The notes under the pieces are model-generated. The model was not told where the DNA came from and did not search any database. It worked only from the letters and a program-made list of their open reading frames with translations. Source: Daphnia pulex (taxonomy: Eukaryota; Arthropoda; Branchiopoda; Diplostraca; Daphniidae). From it: a stretch of 64,000 nt of DNA. The first letter of the stretch is position 1; each line of letters starts with the position of its first letter. The translations under genes were made by a program, and so were the position numbers. This document shows positions 1 through 13,900 of the stretch, piece after piece. The stretch covers positions 3,472,001 through 3,536,000 of the forward strand of contig NC_060020.1 in NCBI RefSeq assembly GCF_021134715.1, read 5' to 3'.

Positions 1-3000
1 CGATTGCTTGCTTTTGATTACGGGCGACTACTAATCCAAGAGACTGACCAGCGTACAACACTTTACCGGAGCAAAAAACCTAACAACGCAAAAAGATTAT
101 GGTTTAAATAAATCTTGAATATATAATAAGCATGACAGTAAATGAAATCTCGAACCTCTTCGTTATTGTCGCAGTTGAGGCCACTGTTAGCAAAGAAAAA
201 CACATTTCCGGTGTTAATATTTAAGGCATCAAAAAAAGCGATTACCCCATCTGATTTCTGCAAATAAAAATAAAAAGATTGAAAATAAAACAACTCTAAC
301 CTGTATCTAAATTTTAGTACTAGTGCTAAAGTTGCATCCACTTTATCCAGTAAACAATTTGCTGCAGTGCTCAAAACGAACGCCCCATAAAGTTCATCCA
401 CACGTATCGGAATGTCATCAATGTATTTGGCTTCACCTAAAGTAAATAAGGAATAGTATCAATTCGAACACAAATAATGTTAAGTCTAGAAAAAGAAATC
501 TACCTGAGCATTGCGCCCTTGCTTCAACTTTGATGGTTGGTTGATTCACAGGCCATTCCTTTGAATCAATGTCATAGTCCTGCTTGCCGCTCATAATTTT
601 ACGTTCCAAATTCAGAGCGCCAGATCGAAATTCAGGTGCTGCTTTATCTCCAAAGATTGTCAACACAAACTGAAAATAAATCAACATATTTTAATTAGAC
701 TTTGGGACTTTTGGAATTTAATTTAAAATTTTTTTTCAAACCATACCTTGTAAAAAAGTCCTTGTGCTACGGTCTTCAAATAGTCACTGTCCGGATTCAA
801 CAAATGCTCTTCAGGACAAAGTTCTTGATCCAATACCTTCTGCGCATTTTGAAACGTCACATCTAAGAATTTATCGGCCAAGAAATTCTCCGTCTCGGTC
901 ACATGTATCTGCGAAAATTTTTCGTTAATTGACGAAAGACTTCAAAAAACACAAATTTTTAAAACTAACCAGCGAAGAACGAATCCCTCCAAAGATAATT
1001 GTAGGTTTCCCTACAATGCGAATATTCTCTTGGCGTGAAATTTTCGCACAAAATCCAGCGTTTATGTATGCATGCGCATTACATGAACGAGGCATAATTT
1101 TGAAAGTTTTGATAATGTGATCCGTTGATAATGGAGGAAGTGTCACATTTAAAATGATTTGGCCGTTCATGTCCGTCTCAAGGAATTGTTCCAATGTTAG
1201 TTGCTGAGTTTCTCTTTTGCAGCTTACTAAAATACAAAAGAGCGACTGTTAGTGCTAGAAACGTAGAAACACGAAAAATTAATCTAGTTTACTAATGGTG
1301 ATTTTCGCTCCTATAGTTGCAAGAACGATGAATAAGTCAGAGGGAAATTCACGATGTCCGTGTTTCATCATCAAATTCCCCGCAATACTTCCTGCCTTTT
1401 AATAAAATACTTTTAATGATTAACTTCAGAAACGAGCAAAAAGGTCAAATAGCTTCATACATTACGAACTGGAACGCTGCCAATTTTCTCTATGTGTTCG
1501 GCAAGATTCACTGCGTACCAATAGTCCGGATTCGTGGATCCAATAGAGGATAAAGTCTCTTGCATGACAGTTAAATTTATTCCGCCACCAAATATTAGCG
1601 GGGAATCTTTTGAAATCTGATACAAATCTCCAATTTGGTTTATGTCCACGTAAACGTCATACGGTCCGTCCTCTTTGTACACACCTGCAAATCATGTAAT
1701 TGATGACTGCAAAGTTGTTATACTCGTTACTCACATAGAAAATGTTTACCAGTTCCAGTGTTTCCCGCAACAAGACGATATTTCACTTTCCCGCCAAAAG
1801 AACTTAGAAGCTCCATCAGCTGTTCCAGCGATTCTGGTCGATACCAATTTCCCATTTTGAATATTTCTCCGTCAACCACTTTGGCAAGTCGGTTGCTTTC
1901 ACAAAGTCCTTGGCAAGCGGAACCCGTTTTTGGACAAATTGCATTCCCCAAATCCTAATAATATAATCAGAAAGTCTTTACAGTTAAATCAATATCAGAG
2001 AAGAAAGAAATCTGTTTGTTACCTCCAAATCAACACACCGGGATTTGAGTTCTGGAGGCGCATCTTTAGCAAATGTCTTGAACGCATCCATAATGGGACG
2101 ATAACCGGTGCAACGGCAGATATTCCCGCCCAAAGAAGATTCGATTTCCTTCATAGTCACTCCAGCTCCGCTATTTTTCTGCAGCAAACTAAATTCGAGT
2201 AAAAAGATTTTGAAACAGTTGTAAAATAGAACGTTTTTAACTGTGATGGAAAAAACGATTTAATTCAAATGAAACTTTTACCTGTACATGGACATGACCA
2301 TTCCAGGAGAGCAATAGCCGCACTGACTTCCATTCATATCCGCCAATTGAGACTTCATTAAAGATGTTTCATTATTAATTTGTGTCGCCGATTCATTAAA
2401 CAAATAAAACATCTCATACCTGAACTGGATGATAGCCATCTTTTTTGCTTCCAATTCCTTCAACTGTGGTGATCTCGCTGCCATGGCAAGACAGCAAAGG
2501 CAGCAAGCACTGAATATGTAGAGTGAAATGTGAATATCATTATCATATGAAATCTGCTACGGAATATTTACCGAATGGACAGCACGGCTCTCTTTTTTAT
2601 TCGTTAGGATATTGATGGCTGAAAAACCAACAACACACAATCCACAACCCCCCTCTCTAAATAATAACCCCGTTATATGAACAAGATAATTAATGCAGAA
2701 ATGTAAAAGTATCATGTTACTTGCACATCCATTTGGTTCCAGTCAGTAGAGCCGTTTGTCGCAGAAAATCAACTAATTTTGTATCGGCATTTAAATTGCA
2801 ATCGACTATAAGGTAAAAGAGAACATATAATCATTATTTCATAATCAGTAATCTACATAATGCATATTCATGTTTAAAAACCAACAAATTTGGAATCAGA
2901 CGGAATTTTTTTTTGTCATGAATATCTTTATATAAGTGTCTGTTCAAACTTTCTAGTCGTTGGGATCATGTCAATTATTCACACGCTGCCATATCAGTTA

Positions 3001-3379
3001 TCTTGATTTGTGAGATCAGTAAATGCAAGATAGAAAACAATCACATACCTAGCAGTATTCGATTCGCTTCCCTCTTTACAAAAAGAACGGGAGTATTCAA
3101 AATATGGTCCTATAGGTTACATAAGGATAACATATTGAAAATTCCACAGCATGACAAGAAAGGTTAGATCTCAGACGATTAGAAGTTGAGGATGTGTCAA
3201 TCACATGTGAATATATGATGATGACGACTGATAGCTCTCTAACGTTTAACATTGACGTATTTATCAATGCAACTAAATCCGCATTGAATAATACGGAACA
3301 ATTATTAAAAAGATAAATACATACCTGTATGTAGTCTGCCATTGACGGTGAATTCGATGCTTCCGCTTGAAAAATTCAT
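1..3379 (-). CDS. Aldehyde oxidase, tandem copy 1 (3' part outside the window)
   Basis: Molybdo-flavoenzyme of the xanthine dehydrogenase/aldehyde oxidase family; known members are cytosolic homodimers that oxidise aldehydes and N-heterocycles. Start is the ATG at 3377-3379. Exons I can splice in frame: 3325-3379, 2721-2805, 2572-2656, 2420-2509, 2282-2352, 2023-2188, 1735-1954, 1461-1684, 1293-1395, 970-1226, 747-908, about 504-669, 321-436, 156-257, and 79 down past position 1. That gives about 660 residues with no stop. The first [2Fe-2S] site is visible (MCKEGGCGLC, then C at the start of exon 4), then the second (GSQCGYC and [12 protein letters not shown]), the FAD motif LVAGNTGTG with FGGGINLT, and the start of the molybdenum domain ([10 protein letters not shown]). 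Substrate-site and catalytic exons lie off the left edge. Exons 4-12 are almost identical to those of copy 2; exons 1-3 and 13-15 are clearly diverged. The gene looks intact as far as it can be seen. Confidence 0.93.
504..2509. repeat. Duplicated block, aldehyde oxidase copy 1 side
   Basis: Direct repeat of 7222-9223 covering exons 4-12 and most of the introns between them. Exon 12 differs at one residue in 55, exons 6 and 7 at one or two. Similarity stops abruptly in the introns on either side. Confidence 0.85.
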
Positions 3380-3883
3380 TTCAATTTCAAAGCGGTACGA
3401 TCGGACTCTTTCTGCAGCTTACAGCTTTCACTCTTCCACAATAAGAATATGACGATGTGCGCACAAATAACATTATCTGTAAAGGTGATAGCATTGAGCA
3501 CTGATTGGTATTAGTCAGTGCGTCACTCTGCATAGCAACACAACGCTGAAGGCCTAACCAAGTTTTATCATCAATACAATGGCAATGGTTTACCTTTTTT
3601 TTAATGAACTGCTTTTGAGGAGTACATATGTTTTGAAGTGAAAGTTATTGGCAGCAGCTATATGAAGATAAAATAACCACATTTTATGCGAGAATATGCA
3701 AAGAATTAATTCAAAAAATCTAGTTTTCACCCAAGCTAATAACACTTATGAAAGTATAACTAAATGCCAACAGCTTGGGGAAAAAACGCTAACAGGAACT
3801 ACAAAAAGAAACTTTTTGTAATATTTGCACTTGTAAAGATAAAAGAGAAAGTGCGCTTTATAAGGGACCTTTCTCTTTTTTGT
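3380..3883. other. Spacer between the two aldehyde oxidase genes
   Basis: About 500 bp lying between the stop of copy 2 and the start of copy 1. It must hold the 3' end of copy 2 and the promoter of copy 1. I see no open frame and no clear AATAAA on the minus strand. Confidence 0.6.
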
Positions 3884-6800
3884 TCACCGGAATAAATACT
3901 GTGCGGAATTAGTCAACATCATTTTATGAAGTTTGTCGATAGTTGCAGGACCATCTAAATGAAAAGAGATACAAATGATGAAGCTTTCTATCTACAAGTA
4001 ATAACCGCAACGGAAACATACCCATTCGATACCATCCTGGATTGCCTGCATCACTTCGAGCAGCATCAACCGCGCTGCGCAAAGCGAAAAGCACCGAGAC
4101 GGACATGCATAACGGAGGCTCACCGGTAGCTTTTAAGAAATAATGTGCCCTCCTCCTTATTACATTAACCTGAAGTGTTTAAATTCAAGTTACTAATACC
4201 TTTAGAACGTAAAATTCCGTTTGGATGGGCCGCATTCTTCAGCATTGTGATACGGAAATCCATTGGTATGTCACTATTCACTGGAGGCTTGTAATTCTGG
4301 AAGAAAGTGCAACAGTTAATAAACGAAATTGATAATTAATTATGATTATGTCGTAAATTCCACATACCCAAGTTCCACGGCTTAATTTCTGTCCAGTATT
4401 GGGATCGTACTGAAATGTCGTAAAATTTTGAATGAGTATTTTATTTTTAATTTAACAGATTATTTTTGTCAACGAAGAATTAACTGCATAACATACCGTA
4501 ATCTTTTCGCTAGTCCAAAGTCCAACTCCCATAACAAATGCTCCTTCTATTTGTCCAATATCAATAAGTGGGCTTAAGCTTTGTCCAGCATCTTCTAGAA
4601 TGTCTACTCGACGAAGCTAAACAGAGAATCATTAAAACTCAGTTTCGAAGGCTAGCAGGAAAAATAAAATTGTGATGGTATACGAACCAGTTTTTCTCCT
4701 GTCAAAACGTCAATTTCCACCTCTGAAACGGTAGCTCCATGAATGATGTATCCTTTAACTTTGTCATCCGACGTATAGCTGTAAGAATTTAAATGAAGAA
4801 TAAGTTTTAACGTGGTATAATCACGATCTTAAAATATCCTACTAATGGCGAGCAGTTAAATCGATATTAGAGTTGAAACACTGTTCAACGAGTTCATTCC
4901 AGCTAGCATCCGGCAATTTTTCTTTTATGGGTAGCATTCTGTTCTTTAAATCCTGACACGCTTTCATGGCAGCCTAATAAATGGGGCCAATAATTCCGGT
5001 CGTCACAACAACATACAATTCTGCGCATAAGTGTTTCCAATGTTTAACTTACATAGCAATTCATTTCGCTTGTCACACTTCCTCCAGTAACAGATCCATT
5101 AGTATTGGTTAATGTATTAGTTGGCTTCACAGAAATCAACGAGATATCAATGCCCAGTTCTCTTGCTACCACTTGCGTAACCTAACAAACGTTTTTTTTT
5201 TATTAATTCAATATGCTATTCGATAATGAATTGTTTTTTAATGTCTTACTTTAGTGTTGATGCCTTGACCACATTCAATGCCACCATGAGACACTGCAAC
5301 AGATCCGCCTTCGTGGTGAATAGCTACCAGCACATTGTATCGAAACGGAAAAGATTCCACAGGGTAGACCATAGGAAGCAAATTAATTCCGCGCTTTTTC
5401 CATCGATTGTTTGCGTTGAATTCTTTGATCTGTTCCCATACACATTTTCATCGTAAAATATAACACGAACCAAATATATATCAACCGAAATAGCTTTCTT
5501 TACCTCTCCAAGACGTTTGTCAAATTCGGATGAGCGCCGTACTTCATCAATAATTTTTCGCATAGAATTGGCCTCTTCATTTCCGCTCGTATTCAGATTT
5601 TTCAAACGGAATTCAAGAGGATCCTCTTGGCGGAATTTCGCCAAATGCTCAATTAAATTTTCAATTATTGCAATTCCTTGTGTGGTTCCTTCAAAATAAA
5701 ATACAGTCATGATTATGTTAAAAAGTTAATCAAAAATACAATTCAACGTCAACAATCTAAATAATTTCTGACCTGGAGCACGACAGTAAGTGTTGGATGG
5801 CGTATCTGTTTTCGCCAAAAGCGGAGTAAACTTCCAGGATTTTGCGGCGTAACAATTTTTCGCGAAAGAAGCAGCGAAAAAAGCCGTGCCCTCATTGAAA
5901 TTTCCACCGCAATCGCTAACTATTTTCATATCCACAGCTTGTATAACCCCATCCTTGTCGGTTCCAGCCTATAAAGTAAATGAACAAGAAGCTGATTTAC
6001 TGACCCGATCAATTAATATCAGCACGAACATTTTCCTAATTTTACCTTATATTGGCAATAGTAAGGAAGGCGCCCTCCAACGAGCGCCATGTTAGAATCC
6101 AAATCCAACGAAATTCGAACAGGTTTAGAAAGTTCATACGCAGCTATAGCACAAGCAGTGGCAACAAGTGTGGAGCGCGAAATTTTGCCGCCATACGAGC
6201 CACCTAATCGTCGAGTTTCCACATTCACTCTGAAAATTCGGATGGTTATCAACGTCGCATATTACGTTAAAGATGAGCGATAAAAACCTTAATGCTACAC
6301 TTACTGGGCCTTGTGGAGTTTCAGGCAACGAGCGACAGCGTTTTGCACTGCATCTTGGTCTTGAGTCGAACAATAAATATTCATGCCATCTTCGACTGGA
6401 ATGCACACTGCAACCAGGGTCTCCATATAAAAGTGATACTGAGTACCGATTTCAAATTCACCTTCGATCACCGTTTCAGACAAAGAGAAACCTTCTATAA
6501 AGACGGAAGAGTAAACGATAAGTAACGATAATCAGTCGTAATCAATTAAAAGTTTAAAAATCATTGAATACTACCTTGAACGTCACCAGCGTCGAAAACA
6601 TTTGGTGGTCCAAAAGCAGCATGAATCGTAGTTCTCTCTGGATCCTTCATGGCTTCCTTAATTGTCAAAACAGGTTTTTGATGGCCTTTGTAAGTAATTC
6701 GGACCAATTTAGCCGCACGTGCTGCTATACTTTGTGAGCTGGCTACAATTAACCCAAGGGATTGACCAGCATACAACACTTTACCAGAACAGAATACCTA

Positions 6801-9800
6801 TTGAAAACAAACATTAAAAAATTTTATTCCACGGAAAACATTTCGGGTGTTGGTGATTTTGATTATACCTCCTCGTTATTTTGACTATCAAATGCTCCTT
6901 GGGCAAACACAAACAAGTTGCCTGTCTTAATGCTTTTCGCTTCAAGAAAAGCAACAACACCATCTATTTTCTACAAATACGATTTAAAAGGTTATTCTTG
7001 TAAAAAAATTCAAATAATAAAAAACTGCTAAATTACCAGTGCGTCTGAGGCGTCTATTTGATCAATGTAACAATTAGCTACGGTACTCAAAACAAAAACT
7101 CCAAAGAGTTCATCACTGCAAACTGGGATATCGTCAATATACTTGGCTTCACCTAGACAAGAATTTTATGTTTACGAAAAGTTATCGATCAAACATTTAG
7201 GGAAATTTACTAAGATAGTACCTGAGCATTGCGCCCTTGCTTCAACTTTGATGGTTGGTTGATTCACAGGCCATTCCTTTGAATCAATGTCATAGTCCTG
7301 CTTGCCGCTCATAATTTTACGTTCCAAATTCAGAGCGCCAGACCGAAATTCAGGTGCTGCTTTATCTCCAATGATAGTCAACACAAACTGAAAATAAATC
7401 AGCACCTTTTGATTAAACTTTTGTAGTTTAATTTGATGTTTCAAACCATACCTTGTAAAAAAGTCCTTGTGCTACGGTCTTCAGATAGTCACTGTCCGGA
7501 TTCAACAAATGCTCTTCAGGACACAGTTCTTGATCGAACACCTTCAGCGCATTTTGAAACGTCATTTCATCATCTAAGAATTTATCGGCCAAGAAATTCT
7601 CCGTCTCGATTGCATGTACCTGCGAAAATTTATCATTAAATTACGAATGATTTTTAAAACGTTGATTGTAAAAACTAACCAGTGAAGTACGAATTCCTCC
7701 AAAGATAATTGTAGGTTTCCCTACGATACAAATATTCTCTTGGCGGGAAATTTTCGCACAAAATCCAGCGTTAATGTATGCATGCGCATTACATGAACGA
7801 GGCATAATTTTGAAAGTTTTGATAATGTGATCCGTTGATAATGGAGGAAGTGTCACATTTAAAATGATTTGGCCGTTCATGTCCGTCTCAAGGAATTGTT
7901 CTAATGTTAGTTGCTGAATTTCTCTTTTGCAGCTTACTAAAATATAAAGTACCAACTGTTAGTGCTAGAAACGGAGAAACACGGAAAATGAATCTAATTT
8001 ACTGATGGTGATTTTCGCCCCTACAGTTTCAAGAACGATGAATAAGTCAGAGGGAAATTCACGATGTCCGTGTTTCATCATCAAATTCCCCGCAATACTT
8101 CCTGCCTATCAAAGAATACATTTCTGATTAACCTCAAGAACAAGCAAAAAGGTCAAATGGCTTCATACATTACGAACTGGAACGCTGCCAATTTTCTCTA
8201 TGTGTTCGGCAAGAGTCACTGCGTACCAATAGTCCGGATTCGTGGATCCGATAGAGGATAAAGTCTCTTGCATAACAGTTAAGTTGATTCCACCACCAAT
8301 TATTAGCGGGGATTCTTTTGAAACCTGATACAAATCTCCAATTCGGTTGATGTCCACGTAAACGTCATACGGTCCGTCCTCTTTGTACACACCTGCAAAT
8401 CATGATAACTGCTAAGTTTTTATACTCCTTACTCACATAGAAAATGTTTACCAGTTCCAGTGTTTCCCGCAACAAGACGATATTTCACTTCCCTGCCAAA
8501 AGAACTTAGAAGCTCCATCAGCTGTTCCAGCGATTCTGGTCGATACCAATTTCCCATTTTGAATATTTCTCCGTCAACCACTTTGGCAAGTCCGTTGCTT
8601 TCACAAAGTCCTTGGCAAGCGGAACCCGTTTTTGGACAAATTGCATTCCCCAAATCCTAGTAATATAATCAGAAAGTCTTTACAGTTTAATCAATATCAG
8701 AGAAGAAAGAAATCTGTTTGTTACCTCCAAATCAACACACCGGGATTTGAGTTCTGGAGGCGCATCTTTAGCAAATGTCTTGAACGCGTCCATAATGGGA
8801 CGATAACCGGTGCAACGGCAGATATTCCCGCCCAAAGAAGATTCGATTTCCTTCATAGTCACTCCAGCTCCGCTATTTTTTTGCAGCAAACTAAATTCAA
8901 TAAAAAGATTTGGAAACATTTGTAAAATAGAACGTTTTTAACTGTGATGGAAAAAGCGATTTAATTCAAATGAAACTTTTACCTGTACATGGACATGACC
9001 ATTCCAGGAGAGCAATAGCCGCACTGACTTCCATTCATATCCGCTAATTGAGACTTAATTCCAGATGTTTTAAAAAAGGTTTGAAATTGAATTGACTCCA
9101 TTAATGCATAAATTAAATAAAAGAGGCTCACACCTGAACTGGATGATATCCATCTTTCTTATTTCCAATTCCTTCAACTGTGGTAATTTCGCTGCCATGG
9201 CAAGACAGCAAAGGCAGCAAGCACTAGTAAGATAATAACAAATGATTATATGAGAATCAACGAGTCATTCTTGTCTTATTACTGAGTTCACAGCTCGACA
9301 TTGCTTGTTTCCGGTTAGCGGATCGTTGTTTGACAAAGTGACAACACAAGCACCACAACCTCCTTCCCTACATGCAAGAAATCAAGTTCTATTTCATAGT
9401 TCTATTTAAAAATGAGTTAACATTAAAAGGTAACCGCCTTCATAATATTATATAACCTGCACATCCATTTGGTTCCAGTTAATACAGCCTTTCGCCGAAG
9501 AAAATCGACTAATTTTGTATCAGCGTCCACATCCCGATTGACTGAAAGCACACAGGAAAGAGGAAATGATAAGGCAAGACATTGTTTCTATAGCAAATAT
9601 CAATTATTTTAAGTTGTGTTTTGTTGACTATTTGTGAGGGCTGAACATTTCATTCTACTGTTTTGAGTTAACATTTTGTAGGTGGCAATACATCAAATCA
9701 TAAGATGACATAAAAAAATGAAGTTTCACATCACATTCATGAAATGGCTTAAGTGAAATTTAAAGACATTTTTAATTTTTTTTGCACCTGCCAGTACCAG

Positions 9801-10079
9801 GTTACTTTTATGCGTGACATCACTGTTGTACGGTCTGCCGTGACACGACACATATTAATTCAAACTGAAGGCATCTCAGAGATAACCCAAGTGTGAGACT
9901 TTGAGTCCAGCACGACACAACCAATCCGAATGATACGGTGAAATTGACCAAAACACAATCTCTACTAGACTCCAGACATAGCCAGCCAGCCTAGCAACAG
10001 TTAGGAATGCAAAATGGACAGTACCTGAAAATTTCTTGCCGTTGATGGTGAAATCAATACTTGTAGAAATGTCCTTCAT
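3884..10079 (-). CDS. Aldehyde oxidase, tandem copy 2 (complete)
   Basis: Complete gene of 28 coding exons whose phases all join, giving 1284 residues, the normal size for the family. Exons: 10025-10079, 9457-9541, 9283-9367, 9134-9223, 8983-9053, 8725-8890, 8437-8656, 8169-8392, 8003-8105, 7680-7936, 7452-7619, 7222-7387, 7037-7152, 6869-6970, 6575-6797, 6305-6494, 6046-6229, 5773-5968, 5504-5688, 5250-5429, 5053-5181, 4843-4973, 4688-4778, 4497-4616, 4368-4409, 4200-4296, 4022-4129, 3884-3954. In order: N-terminal [2Fe-2S] ([10 protein letters not shown]), second [2Fe-2S] ([16 protein letters not shown]), FAD domain ([18 protein letters not shown]), molybdopterin domain ([24 protein letters not shown]). 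The GEPPL glutamate is the expected catalytic base. CRAPGTTQG replaces the FRGFGGPQ of xanthine dehydrogenases and matches insect-type aldehyde oxidases. The start used is Met 10079; an upstream in-frame Met exists at 10127. It sits 504 bp upstream of copy 1 in the same direction. Confidence 0.96.
7222..9223. repeat. Duplicated block, aldehyde oxidase copy 2 side
   Basis: Partner of 504-2509. Intron sequences inside, such as the one between exons 6 and 7 (8657-8724), also match the other copy almost base for base. The intron between exons 4 and 5 is an exception and has diverged. Confidence 0.85.
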
Positions 10080-10987
10080 TGCGGTTGATTTGCACTTTTT
10101 ATTTCTTTGATACAGTCTCAATGACAAAACTTAACTAGACGTCAAGTCAGAGCCACATGGAAATTACGACTGATAATAATAACAAAGCCACCATGCGGTG
10201 AAAGAAGAATCGCGATATCAACGCCCCAAGTGGTGAAATTCGGACATTTCCATTAGGACAGTTTGCAAAATTTGAAAATACTTGCGAAAAGGGAGGGAAA
10301 GGATTAAAATACGAACGATTAGTTATGGTTATTACGTAGGTGTTAACTGTTATGTGTTTCATTCACCCAAAGGTTCAATCACTTCAATGCATACGTATAT
10401 TAAGATTAAACTATCCAAAGATTACGGCACTAATAAGTTCGATAATGGCGTGGTTTTGATTATGTTTTGAAATAAAATTTTTCCTTGACTATACCATTCC
10501 TCCTTCATGACTATACTAATTTAGAATGCATTATTAGCATACTCGATCAAATAAAAAACCTTCCTTATTACTAAACTAAATTTGAGTAAAAATAATCGAA
10601 TTCAATTTCGGATTTACAATTTATTTGTTCACAAAATGAGGGTTGAGCTGCTTGGATAAGAATTAAGAAAAAAAAAGCACAACGATGATTGATTGCATCA
10701 AGTTCAAGGCACTGAGGTCAGAAGACGCACACATTATCGGTACGATATTTTTCAGAGGGGACAATTAAAAAAAAATAATACTGGTTTAACAATAGTCCCA
10801 ACTCTTTTTCTCGAAAACATGCAAATTGATTGGCAAACTTCACACGAACGAAAAATAGCATTCAGTCAAAAGATAAAAACAAGAGAGTTTGGAAGAGCTC
10901 GAAAAGTGAAAACACGCGAAAGGGCGGATCAAAAATCCATGGCACATTTGAATAAAATATCAGCTGCCTCGTTACAAACGGGAAGCG
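10080..10987. other. Intergenic, promoter side of aldehyde oxidase copy 2
   Basis: AT-rich spacer of about 0.9 kb between the start of aldehyde oxidase copy 2 and the stop codon of the CACHD1-like gene. Short frames on the plus strand have no protein-like features. It should contain the oxidase promoter and the 3' UTR of the CACHD1-like gene. Confidence 0.55.
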
Positions 10988-13900
10988 TTATGTTGTATCG
11001 ACCATATGAACGGTGACAGGTACTATGAGCTGGTTAAGGCTAGAATCGGGTAAAACGGTCATACCCAATGAATCGTTTAACATTCGGATGGGAGGTGACG
11101 TGTGCAAATCCATAAGCTCTCTTGGCCCTTTCTCATTTCTCTCGGCCTCTAATTCGTCGGCCGATTCGAGCAGAGTGCCGGGTGACACAATTCGTTGGTT
11201 GGCAGCTCGAACGGGATGATAGACTGGTCCGAGAGGAGACGAAGCCCGCGAAGAAAATGAGCCTGTTGATACCGAGCGAGCCGTCGGGCGATATCGATCC
11301 CGCCCTACGAGTAGCGGTTCAACATATGAGGCCGTATGTTCGGAATCTTCATGCATATCATGCGTCATAGTTGAATAGCCATGGTCTGAATCGCCACCGG
11401 CTGGGCGTCGGTATCCTGTGTTGACGCGATAGGGGGAAACGATTGCGACATTGTCGAGACCAACACCACCTGCCAGACTAAATTCATGGGTCACAACGGC
11501 CGTTGTCTCATCTACATCTGGTTCAATATCGTCGTGTTCGTCCATGTCGTTGTCTAATTGAGTCATTCGCAGACCAGCACCTGATCCCGATCCGTAACCT
11601 CCGCTACCAGCGCCGTGATGACGACGGCGAGTTTGTTGGCGGTAACAATAGACGGAAAGGGCGACAAAGCAGAAGAAAGCCAACACTCCTCCGGCCACTG
11701 GACCAACCGGTAGCGATTTGAACGAAGAATTTATATCCGCCGTTGAGACGCCACCATGATTAGATTCATCAGCATATGGAGAAGCTCCGCGAAGAACTCC
11801 GCCGTAACATTTGTAGTGTTGAGTACAGAAAGGAATCTATAAAATTTTAACACAATTTGAAATAAGAAATACAATATTGACAACAAATGTTTGAAAAAAA
11901 GGGCTACCTGGAGAAGCGATTGAGAATCAGAGTCCCTGACGCACCACTCACATCCAACTACACCAAAGCATTCTTTTTCAGAAAGACGTCCCTCACAATC
12001 TGGCGCCAGGCAAGACGGCAAAAGATCAACATCGCGTGATCGAGAAGAAGGAGGTGGCGGTGGTGACGAGGACATCTCCGATGCTGGACAGTTTGGTAAG
12101 CCTTCAGCTTCCGATTGAGCCGAATCCGACATATTAATGCACGTATCCAATTCCAATGGACACTCGCACGGACACTCGCATTCACTTTGTTCCATTCGAT
12201 GGCAGTTCAAACATAGTCGATCCACCTAATACAAAATAACGAATTTAATATTTTGTGTTAATCTATTTTAAAAAAGTTATTATTACCGTTGAGCAAGGGC
12301 AGAAAGCGGTAGCCGATTCACAGGTTTGATTGACAACACCAACAAACAAGTTTGTTCCCTGGATAGCTACGATCTGATATCGAATGCAGTGCTCTCCGTG
12401 AACTAGGTTTGTTAAAACGGGAACTGGCATATCTGGAGTTCCACTACGGTCTACCCACTGGTCATTAAGCGTTAAATTTAGTTGGTAAAATCGTTGAACG
12501 GTTCGATCTGGATAGCTGGAACAGGCTTTCTTCAGGACGAAACGGTCGTGGTTAAGCAAATCGGACGCCACCAAAGGTTCGTGATGTGTCAAATGCTGCT
12601 GTTCTACGTTGGCTTGTCCTCCCTGTGTTGAAGGATCCAACAAGTTGGGATGGACGAGTAGGTAACCACGCTCATCCATTATAAAACAGCGGACACTTGA
12701 GCCCCTGACTTGGCCAGTACGGTCGGGGCAAAAGGGTAGAGTGGCCCAAAGCATCCGGTGCATGTAGGACAGTGTCAAATCGGCACCGACAACTGCTACA
12801 ACGCCGTCCGTGGAACTGTGATGACCGGATGGTTTTCCCTCATAAATAGTGTGGCTTATTGAGACGACGAAACCAGAACCAGACGGATCCAAGGAAGGTC
12901 CAGTAACAACAATTTTTCCCGGAAATTCGACGGCCTTTTGATACCAAGGACGACGTAGTGGATCAAAGGAAGCTGGCCGAACAGTGGCTGGATATTCAAT
13001 CATCACACCACTAGTAGCTGTAGCTGCATAACGCCGAAGGACAAACTGCCTTAGTAGAGAATGCCCAAACTGCGATCTCCAGAAAGGAACAAGCTGTGCC
13101 AAGGCTCCGACATCTGAACGAACTGCCGAGCGCAACCCAGGGTTGGCTATCAACTTGGTCTTATCACTTAGGAATGCCATAAATGATTGGATAACTACAG
13201 GCGACGGTTCAGCCCAAGATTCAAATTGGAAAGAAGACAGATGTGCGGCAGGTGAAAGAAAAAGGGATCCGGCCGTCAAAGTAGAATGTTGGCGAAAGTA
13301 GCGACACAGATCAACTTTGCTTGGGCTAGAGACAACGTCCAGTCGGTGGTAAACTAAGTCAGGCAGTGAGGTGGGTGGCACTCGGCGTAAGACTTGAACG
13401 TCGGATCCAGCCTTATCATGTCGTGTTACGATGCAGGCGATATAAGGAGTAGATCCCACTCGCTCCCAAGTGTATACAAGCGTCGTACTCTTGACTTCAT
13501 CATCGTCGTCACCGTTCTGTTCCGTGGTATCAGTGGAGTTGGATACAAAAGATACTTTTCCTGTTCCCGAAGTGGAGGTGAGCATTTGCCTTCGAATAGC
13601 TGCAAATCCAGTGCGTGATTCCAAGAAACCGATGTCCGTGGCGATCGTCTCTTCAGAGACCGTGTTTGGTCGAGCTAATGATGGATGCATCAATACCGTC
13701 CCTACAAAGATGCAAAGTTATAATTTATCTTTCTATTATGCAAGTAAACAATCAAATATCGTTACCAATCGAATCAATCAGAAAAACGTAGCTCCGGCCT
13801 CCTGGAACATTATAATATGTGAAGTCCTCGACTAGATCGGCCAAATGTATGTCTAGACCGACAGCTCCCACCAGTAAATCCAAATGGAAACAAGGTTGCG

